Shown: positions 9,733 to 15,030 of the stretch, one piece after another
How positions within the stretch are numbered: the stretch's first letter is position 1
How the letters are laid out: each line of letters opens with the position of its first letter
Virus record (IMG/VR): IMGVR_UViG_3300048625_000010
Location: 1-26,131 of that record
DNA: 26,131 nt
Source of the DNA: a virus
Strand: one strand, 5' to 3'
Program-made: the position numbers and the translations under genes
Notes under the pieces: generated by a model
Database searches by the model: none
What the model was told of the DNA's origin: nothing
Seen by the model: the letters and a program-made list of their open reading frames with translations, nothing else

Positions 9733-10599
9733 ATGACTATAATTTATAAAAACCCAACCGCAAAGCGTCACCACGATCAAGTAATTCCTGAAACTGGAAC
9801 GCCTCCGACTATTAAAATATACGTTGATGTGCAGCCTTCTTATTTTGAAATTAAGATGTCATATGATACGGTTAACATATTTGATATCACTATCGATGAC
9901 CAAGAGCCAGAAACTCGCACAGAAACTAAAACACATTATTTGCTTTGGCATAAACTTCCTCTTACTGCTCTACAGGGTAACACTGGATTTTCTGACCAGT
10001 CTTTGTGGGCGATTGCAGATAATGTAAAATTAGAAACTGGTGAACGAAATAAATTTGATCAAAATGGCGATCCAGAAGCATGGGTTATTAGTTCTAATGA
10101 ATTGGTAGATGCGTTTGCCAATACAGTAGCTACCAAACCTTCAGTATCATACACAGATAGCTCTCCAGCATATGACACAACATATGACGTTTTTGTGCCG
10201 TTCCTAAACGGATTGGACATGACTAAATGTGAATACAGACTGTACTTAGATCAAAACCTCACTTATGAGATTGATCCAACAAGCCCAGCAGCTGCAGATA
10301 TCGTTGATGTTTCTGGTAGAGTCAAAGAAATGATCGCCCCTATTACTGTGACTGGTCCGTCAACTATTGACGCAGATTCTACTATAACAGTGGATGTGAC
10401 AACAATTCCAGGGATTTATGCAGTCTATCTAGAACAGGTCTATGGCATTCTACCAAAAACCAAAGTTCTAATTGATGCTGCAGGTAACGGGTCGTTTAAA
10501 GTTTTAACTAGCGGTATGGATGTCGGAGACACCGTCGAAGTTAAAGTTGGATTTAAGAAGTGGGTTAATAGAGCCACGTACTCAAAAACTATTTCTTGA
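9733..10599 (+). CDS. Unknown 288-residue protein with Ig-like C-terminal region
   Basis: I do not recognise a family. The start (MTIIYKNPTAKRHHDQ) has no signal peptide or membrane helix. The middle has an aromatic stretch (THYLLWHKLPL) and an acidic part. The last 90 residues, from about PITVTGPSTIDADSTI, look like an Ig-like beta-sandwich ending in KWVNRATYSKTIS. There is one Cys (TKCEYR). The ATG lies 12 bases after the fibre gene stop, with AAGAGA as a probable ribosome binding site, so it is co-transcribed with that gene. Three of its six Arg codons are AGA, unlike the CGT-rich structural genes. A hairpin and late promoter follow. It could be a fibre partner, a second virion protein or a carrier for the downstream enzymes; nothing decides among these. 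Confidence 0.65.
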   Translation: MTIIYKNPTAKRHHDQVIPETGTPPTIKIYVDVQPSYFEIKMSYDTVNIFDITIDDQEPETRTETKTHYLLWHKLPLTALQGNTGFSDQSLWAIADNVKLETGERNKFDQNGDPEAWVISSNELVDAFANTVATKPSVSYTDSSPAYDTTYDVFVPFLNGLDMTKCEYRLYLDQNLTYEIDPTSPAAADIVDVSGRVKEMIAPITVTGPSTIDADSTITVDVTTIPGIYAVYLEQVYGILPKTKVLIDAAGNGSFKVLTSGMDVGDTVEVKVGFKKWVNRATYSKTIS

Positions 10600-10609
10600 T
10601 TTAACAACG

Positions 10610-10617
10610 ACTAAATA
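10610..10617 (+). promoter_or_regulatory. Late promoter -10 element (ACTAAATA)
   Basis: ACTAAATA lies in the 63-bp gap before the radical SAM gene. The expected start point, near 10623-10624, falls inside the left arm of the hairpin at 10619-10641. The CTAAATA form recurs in the gaps at 17289 and 20851. Confidence 0.5.
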
Positions 10618-10618
10618 C

Positions 10619-10641
10619 TTTCTGGGGCTAGACCCCAGAAA
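10619..10641 (+). terminator. Hairpin, probable terminator after the 288-residue gene
   Basis: A perfect 9-bp stem (left arm 10619-10627 ending GGGG, right arm 10633-10641 starting CCCC) with a 5-base loop, followed by a T-rich stretch (ATTCATTTT). The tail is weaker than a classic T run, so partial termination or a role as a 5' stem-loop is also possible. Confidence 0.55.
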
Positions 10642-10662
10642 TTCATTTTGAAGGTATACATA

Positions 10663-12045
10663 ATGTCACAGTTCACTATCACAGCATTAAACCCAGTAAC
10701 ACAAGAAAAGACTAAGTTATTTTATAACAGCAAAGATAGTCTGTTAACGTGGGACAACGGCGCATCAGTCATAGCAAATCCCAAAACTCAACCAGAAGTT
10801 ACAACACCCTCTAAGATTGAGACAGGTAAATCAGATCTTTCTATTATTAAGATCCAACTAGGTTTATCATGTAATTACGAATGTGATTACTGCTCTCAAC
10901 GTTTCGTCCCGCAAGCTGATCAAACTAACCCAAACGATGTAGATCCATTCGTCAATAACATGTCCACGTGGTATCATGGTGGAGAAGATGGATTAGGTAA
11001 AGGAACTAAGTTTGAATTCTGGGGCGGCGAGCCATTCGTTTACTGGAAAACATTTAAGCCACTAGCTGAAGCCATTAAGAAAAAGTATCCTAACGGTAGC
11101 ATGTCTGTTATCACAAACGGTAGCTTATTTGATTCTACAAAGAATCAATGGCTAGATGATCTTGAGTTTAGTATTTCAGTATCACATGATGGTCCAGGTC
11201 AACCAGTGCGTGGTCCAGACCCACTTGATGATCCAGAAGCTAAGAAACATATCTTAGACATTTACAAACGTCTTGCCCCAAAACATCGTTTTAGCTTTAA
11301 TGCTATGATCAATAGCAAGAACATTAGCCGTGTAGCAATCCAAGCATTCTTTGAAAACTTAGTTAGAACAGAACTTGGTGAAGACTATCTTCAATATCTT
11401 GTAATCGGCGAGGGTGGTTTCGTGGACGCCTATGACGAAGGTGGACTGGAAAATTCTCTAAAAGACACAGAAGAAGAAATCAAGTTTAGAGAATTTACGT
11501 TCAGTGAGATGCGAACAGGTAAAGCAGATCGATTCATTAGCGTTGGCCAAAAGATAGATGCATTTATCAAGTCATTAGCCCATGGGGTTAAATTAGACTC
11601 AGTACCACAAAAATGTGGTATGGATAAATCAGACCAAATAGCAGTCGACTTAAATGGTAACGTACTAACATGTCAGAACGTAAGTCCAGTATCTACTAGC
11701 CCATCTGGAGTTTCTCATCATATTGGCCACGTATCAAACCTAGCTGCTGTAGAAATTAAAACATCCACGCACTGGAGAGATAGAGAAGATTGTTCGAACT
11801 GTCCAGTCATTCACCTATGTAAAGGTGCGTGTATGTTCTTATCTGGTCCACTATGGGACTCTTCTTGCAACAATGCATTCAGTGACAATATTGTAGCATT
11901 TGCGGCGGCAATCGAAATCATGACAGGGCACATCCCTATCTACATTGATGGACCACTAAGAGAAGATAGAAAAGACATCTATTGGATGGTCCACGGGAAG
12001 CCGCAAAAAGCGACAAGAAAAATCATTCCAATCACGGTGGGTTAA
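10663..12045 (+). CDS. Radical SAM/SPASM-domain enzyme (peptide-modifying type)
   Basis: A 460-residue protein. The ATG at 10663 is preferred over an in-frame TTG at 10648 because AAGG lies 8 bases upstream of it. The radical SAM cluster motif is C70-x3-C74-x2-C77 (CNYECDYC), which holds the [4Fe-4S] that cleaves S-adenosylmethionine. GGEP at 121-124 is the SAM-binding motif. The C-terminal half has the complete seven-Cys SPASM pattern: C318-x13-G-x4-C337, then C377-x2-C380-x5-C386-x3-C390-x11-C402, which binds two auxiliary [4Fe-4S] clusters. Enzymes with this layout modify peptides or proteins (sulfatase maturases, sactipeptide and ranthipeptide maturases, PqqE). A leader of about 55 residues precedes the barrel. 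The first five Arg codons are CGT, the last nine AGA or CGA. The nearest Cys-rich candidate substrate is the Asn-Cys tail encoded at 9679-9717. Enzyme class is firm; reaction and substrate are inferred. Confidence 0.9.
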   Translation: MSQFTITALNPVTQEKTKLFYNSKDSLLTWDNGASVIANPKTQPEVTTPSKIETGKSDLSIIKIQLGLSCNYECDYCSQRFVPQADQTNPNDVDPFVNNMSTWYHGGEDGLGKGTKFEFWGGEPFVYWKTFKPLAEAIKKKYPNGSMSVITNGSLFDSTKNQWLDDLEFSISVSHDGPGQPVRGPDPLDDPEAKKHILDIYKRLAPKHRFSFNAMINSKNISRVAIQAFFENLVRTELGEDYLQYLVIGEGGFVDAYDEGGLENSLKDTEEEIKFREFTFSEMRTGKADRFISVGQKIDAFIKSLAHGVKLDSVPQKCGMDKSDQIAVDLNGNVLTCQNVSPVSTSPSGVSHHIGHVSNLAAVEIKTSTHWRDREDCSNCPVIHLCKGACMFLSGPLWDSSCNNAFSDNIVAFAAAIEIMTGHIPIYIDGPLREDRKDIYWMVHGKPQKATRKIIPITVG

Positions 12046-12348
12046 ATGAGTTTTATTGATGAATATTTGATAGAGATTAACCAGATGCCAAAATATGGCG
12101 AGAAGATGGATCTCTATACAATAAAAGACTATTTCTTTTATGATTCCAATACTAAGGAATACGGGCACAAAGACACAGTTATCCCAGTGTCTTATCTCCT
12201 AAATAAAGAAGAAATGCCTGACCCCGAAATGATCAGGACTATTATAAATAGTAAAATACCTATCATGAGAAGACTGATAGACCTAAATAATCAAAAGGAA
12301 AGTTGGATTTTTGATACCAACGTTTTAAAGGAAACTAGAAATGACTAA
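12046..12348 (+). CDS. Unknown 100-residue protein between radical SAM and DctP genes
   Basis: The ATG follows directly on the TAA of the radical SAM gene with no gap, and the end overlaps the DctP-like start by 8 bases, so all three are probably coupled. The protein is charged, with LYTIKDYFFYDS and a helical segment around PEMIRTIINSKIPIMRR. No Cys, signal peptide or membrane segment is visible, and I recognise no family. All four Arg codons are AGA or AGG. A partner or accessory subunit of the enzyme upstream is conceivable from position alone. Confidence 0.6.
   Translation: MSFIDEYLIEINQMPKYGEKMDLYTIKDYFFYDSNTKEYGHKDTVIPVSYLLNKEEMPDPEMIRTIINSKIPIMRRLIDLNNQKESWIFDTNVLKETRND
12243..12250 (+). 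promoter_or_regulatory. Perfect T4 late promoter consensus (TATAAATA) inside the 100-residue gene
   Basis: TATAAATA is an exact match to the T4 late -10 element, 91 bases upstream of the DctP-like ATG. It would give that gene its own late transcript. A chance match in AT-rich coding DNA is possible. Confidence 0.4.
12282..12289 (+). promoter_or_regulatory. Possible late promoter (CCTAAATA) before the DctP-like gene
   Basis: The same octamer occurs in the gaps at 17289 and 20851, and again at 12198-12205. From here a transcript would start near 12295, about 46 bases before the DctP-like ATG. Confidence 0.35.
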
Positions 12349-13285
12349 ACATGTAAAATGGGTTATTGCCCACGAGCCAATCGGTTTGTTTTTGAAAGTA
12401 GCAGAACGATTCGCTAAAGAAGTGAACGAGAAGACCGATGGCGCATTTGACATTGAAGTTCTCTCTCTTTCAGACTATTCTACCAAATACAATGATGGTA
12501 AGGCTATCACCAAACATGATCTATTAAACTTGATCGACACAGGTGTTATCGAAATGAGCCACATCTATTCCAACTGGTTGGGTGACTACAATAAAGACTT
12601 GCACGCATTGGATCTTCCATTCTTATTCGCTGATCACGACCATGTCGACCGTGTTCTAGAAGGTGAAATTGGCAAGGGTCTATTGGCAGGTGTTGCTGCC
12701 AAGAGTAACGTACAAGGTCTAGCATTCACTTACTCTGGTGGTTACAAAATTGTACCAGCTAAGAAGGCTATCACTAAAGTTGAAGACTTCCAAGGTATGG
12801 ACATCCGTACTAGCAAGAGCCCAGTATGTATGGAAATTTTCTCTACACTAGGTGCTACTCCAAACCAATCTATCGACATCGAACACTTAACTGAAGCTGG
12901 TAAAGCTGGTCTAGTTGATGGCGGTGAATCTACATACGTTCGTGTGTTCCCATTGAACCAGACTGAAGCGTTTGGTTACATCAATGAAACTAATCACAAC
13001 CTCTTGTTAACTAGCATCATCGTTAACAAAGATTGGATGTCACAGTTCGACGAAGAAACTCAACAAATTCTATCTGACGCAGCTTTCGTTGCAGCACGTC
13101 AAGAACGTCGTGAGTCTGTTGCTGATGTTCCAGGGATCATCGCTGACTTCCAAGCTAAAGGTGTTGAGTTGGTAACTATGTCTGCTGATGAAAAAGCTAA
13201 GTTTGTTCAAGCTACTTCTAAAGTTTATGACACGTTTGCTGACTACTTTACTCCAGGTCTAGTTGAGAAGATTCAACTACACTAA
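12341..13285 (+). CDS. DctP-type TRAP solute-binding protein lacking a signal peptide
   Basis: A 314-residue protein matching the mature part of TRAP-transporter substrate-binding proteins. The first strand WVIAHEP is followed by AERFAKEVNEKTDGAFDIEV, then ALDLPFLFADHDHV, then FQGMDIRTSKSPVCMEIF with the conserved Arg that normally pairs with a substrate carboxylate, and AGLVDGGEST in place of the usual GxVDGxE. Family members are exported and normally have an N-terminal signal; here the fold begins within ten residues of Met, so the product should stay in the cytoplasm or enter the particle. No TRAP membrane subunit is encoded in the window. Six of seven Arg codons are CGT, as in the virion genes and unlike the flanking genes, and three promoter-like motifs lie just upstream, which points to high late expression. 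RBS is AAAGGA. Fold confident; role (ligand scavenging, receptor mimicry or virion component) open. Confidence 0.85.
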   Translation: MTKHVKWVIAHEPIGLFLKVAERFAKEVNEKTDGAFDIEVLSLSDYSTKYNDGKAITKHDLLNLIDTGVIEMSHIYSNWLGDYNKDLHALDLPFLFADHDHVDRVLEGEIGKGLLAGVAAKSNVQGLAFTYSGGYKIVPAKKAITKVEDFQGMDIRTSKSPVCMEIFSTLGATPNQSIDIEHLTEAGKAGLVDGGESTYVRVFPLNQTEAFGYINETNHNLLLTSIIVNKDWMSQFDEETQQILSDAAFVAARQERRESVADVPGIIADFQAKGVELVTMSADEKAKFVQATSKVYDTFADYFTPGLVEKIQLH

Positions 13286-13293
13286 GCGATAGT

Positions 13294-13301
13294 GATAAAT
13301 A
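13294..13301 (+). promoter_or_regulatory. Late promoter -10 element (GATAAATA)
   Basis: Seven of eight match to TATAAATA, placed directly before the terminator hairpin at 13303. The expected start near 13307-13308 falls inside the left arm of that hairpin, so transcripts from this promoter would not form the full stem. Confidence 0.5.
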
Positions 13302-13302
13302 C

Positions 13303-13327
13303 AAGGGAGCTTCGGCTCCCTTTTTTA
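13303..13327 (+). terminator. Strong intrinsic terminator after the DctP-like gene
   Basis: An 8-bp GC-rich stem (AAGGGAGC with GCTCCCTT) closed by a TTCG tetraloop and running into six T residues. TTCG-capped stems are typical of T4-type terminators. It should end transcripts coming from the DctP-like gene, 18 bases after its stop codon. Confidence 0.9.
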
Positions 13328-13340
13328 TTCTGAGGACATT

Positions 13341-14378
13341 ATGATTCTATATTACAACACCCACAAAATTTCAGAGATTATCAAAGATCAAAAACATCTG
13401 ATTGAACGAAGCCCGTTTCTATTACCAAACACAGAGAGTTTATTCAATTCATATGAAAAATTTGGGTTAAACAAACACAACGCAGTGTATGATAGAACAG
13501 GACATCTCCCCCATTATTTGAATATGTCGGTTGGTGCACATCCAATCCCACCAAAAGTTGAGAATTACAATAAATCTTTTTGGGAAATAACTGAACAGAG
13601 AGCAAAAGAATTATTGGCAACTGACAAACAGATTAATGTTATGTGGTCTGGTGGTATCGATAGCACTTACATCTTATTCACATTACGACATTTTGCAAAT
13701 GATCCAGATCAGATAAAGGTGTATGGTACATATAACTCTATTATCGAATCTGGTGATTTATTCGATAGAAGAATCAAGAATGAGTTTAAACATAAGATCA
13801 AAGTGTCCTCTCGAAATGATATGAATTTTGAGGAAGATTCTCTCTATGTTAGCGGTATGTGCGGGAATCAATTATTTGGTCCAACTGATGATATGTTTGC
13901 GTCAAATAACGCAACGGCAATGTTCCACCACACTCTTGGAACACCAGAAACTATCTACGAACCATACGAGAATAACATAAATCCAGAACTACTGGAATTC
14001 TTAGACCCTATCATTAAAAATTCACCTAAGAAAATCGAAACAGTCAATGACCTTCGTTGGTATTGCATTTTTAACTTAGATTGGTATACTGCTCTGTATG
14101 AGCATAAAATCCTACTGACACCAGAAGTTGCTAATAGAGTACACGGTTTCTTCAGTTCTGAGGAATTCCAGTCATGGTCGGTTAATACGAAAGAGCCATT
14201 CACTAAAGTTAGGGGAAACCCTAACACCCATAGATGGCAAATGCGACAGATTTTGGATGAGATGTTTGATGAACCTCATTACGCATACAATAAACCGAAG
14301 AAAATTTCCACGTTTTCCTTCATAGAACCCCAATGGTTATTTTTACTTGACGGGTACCATAACGTGTTGAATGACTAA
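13341..14378 (+). CDS. Asparagine-synthase-like PP-loop ATPase without glutaminase domain
   Basis: A 345-residue protein with the pyrophosphatase loop SGGIDS at 103-108 (VMWSGGIDSTYILF), which binds ATP in asparagine synthases and related N-type ATP pyrophosphatases. A second AsnB-like segment is GMCGNQLFGP at 172-181, a degenerate form of the SGxGADELFGGY motif. There is no N-terminal glutaminase domain with a catalytic Cys2, so it cannot use glutamine in the usual way and would need ammonia or an amine acceptor, as lasso-peptide cyclases (McjC type) do. The first 90 and last 110 residues have no recognised domain. RBS is TGAGGA. Eleven of its twelve Arg codons are AGA, CGA or AGG and only one CGT, unlike the adjacent virion genes, which suggests lower expression or separate ancestry. 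Other PP-loop reactions (adenylation in tRNA or queuosine chemistry) remain possible. Confidence 0.75.
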   Translation: MILYYNTHKISEIIKDQKHLIERSPFLLPNTESLFNSYEKFGLNKHNAVYDRTGHLPHYLNMSVGAHPIPPKVENYNKSFWEITEQRAKELLATDKQINVMWSGGIDSTYILFTLRHFANDPDQIKVYGTYNSIIESGDLFDRRIKNEFKHKIKVSSRNDMNFEEDSLYVSGMCGNQLFGPTDDMFASNNATAMFHHTLGTPETIYEPYENNINPELLEFLDPIIKNSPKKIETVNDLRWYCIFNLDWYTALYEHKILLTPEVANRVHGFFSSEEFQSWSVNTKEPFTKVRGNPNTHRWQMRQILDEMFDEPHYAYNKPKKISTFSFIEPQWLFLLDGYHNVLND

Positions 14379-14395
14379 TTACAAATCTCCTCGTT

Positions 14396-14403
14396 TATAA
14401 ATA
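14396..14403 (+). promoter_or_regulatory. Perfect T4 late promoter (TATAAATA)
   Basis: An exact consensus match in the 55-bp gap after the PP-loop gene, 31 bases before the ATG at 14434. It should start a late transcript for the following structural genes near 14409. Confidence 0.75.
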
Positions 14404-14433
14404 AGATGATAAGAATCATTTTAGGATTGAACG

Positions 14434-14769
14434 ATGGCGACAATAAGCAATCTATTCGTGGATGCGGGAGCAACCTACAGTAACATTATTACCGTAGCTG
14501 CCACAAATGGACAACCTTTAAATTTAACTGGGTATACGGCTAAGTCTCAAATGAGAAAGTCGTATAGCTCATCTGTAGCCTATAACTTCACCGCATCTAT
14601 CTACGATGCAGCGAACGGAAAAGTTCGCCTTCAACTAGATTCAGACCAGTCTTCAGCAGTTCCTGCTGGGCGCTGGCTATACGACGTAGAAATAACTTCA
14701 CCTTCTGGGTCAAAGACCAGAGTGGTCGAGGGTATCGTAACAGTGAATCCTCAAATAACGCAGATTTAA
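14434..14769 (+). CDS. Small BppU-like Ig-fold structural protein
   Basis: A 111-residue protein. The pattern GATYSNIITVAATNGQPLNL-TGYTAKSQMR, then AVPAGRWLYDVEITSPSG and VVEGIVTVNPQ is that of the N-terminal domain of phage upper baseplate proteins (BppU/DUF2479 type), a beta-sandwich. Here the domain stands alone, as in many marine T4-like phages. It is probably a virion protein that links a fibre to the baseplate. It follows a perfect late promoter, with a likely ribosome binding site in TTAGGA. The next gene starts one base after the stop. Confidence 0.7.
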   Translation: MATISNLFVDAGATYSNIITVAATNGQPLNLTGYTAKSQMRKSYSSSVAYNFTASIYDAANGKVRLQLDSDQSSAVPAGRWLYDVEITSPSGSKTRVVEGIVTVNPQITQI

Positions 14770-14770
14770 A

Positions 14771-15016
14771 ATGACAGATACAATTGCTATTGTACAACCC
14801 GATGAAGCACTTCAGGTAGCAGTCTCTGAGGGTGTTCTTACACTTTCTTCATCAAATGTGGCTAACCCTGCCACTGTAGAATCAATCTCTAATATTGGAG
14901 ATGTTGATACATCAGTTAGGGCTAATGGGTCTATTTTGGTATACAAAACAACAACAAACAAGTGGACTTCCACAACCACCCTCGATGCTCAGAACATGGA
15001 AGGTGGAGAATTTTAA
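14771..15016 (+). CDS. Small fibre-associated structural protein
   Basis: An 81-residue protein that starts one base after the previous stop, so it is probably coupled to it. The segment ISNIGDVDTSVRANGSILVY followed by KWTSTTTLDAQNMEGGEF is a variant of a short module (L-x-D-V-x, then G-x-x-L-x-Y, then W) found in phage fibre proteins. A related form occurs in the 204-residue protein downstream (LATLSDVNLATPKTQQVLTY). No Cys, membrane segment or signal. Probably an adaptor or fibre piece. Confidence 0.6.
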   Translation: MTDTIAIVQPDEALQVAVSEGVLTLSSSNVANPATVESISNIGDVDTSVRANGSILVYKTTTNKWTSTTTLDAQNMEGGEF

Positions 15017-15030
15017 TGGAGAAATAAAAG

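Noticed and set aside
10648-10662. TTG start for the radical SAM protein, five codons upstream
   Set aside because: The ATG at 10663 has AAGG 8 bases upstream; the TTG has no ribosome binding site and lies next to the hairpin.
12341-13285. DctP-like gene as part of a phage-borne TRAP transport operon
   Set aside because: No membrane subunits (DctQ/DctM type) are present, and the protein lacks an export signal.
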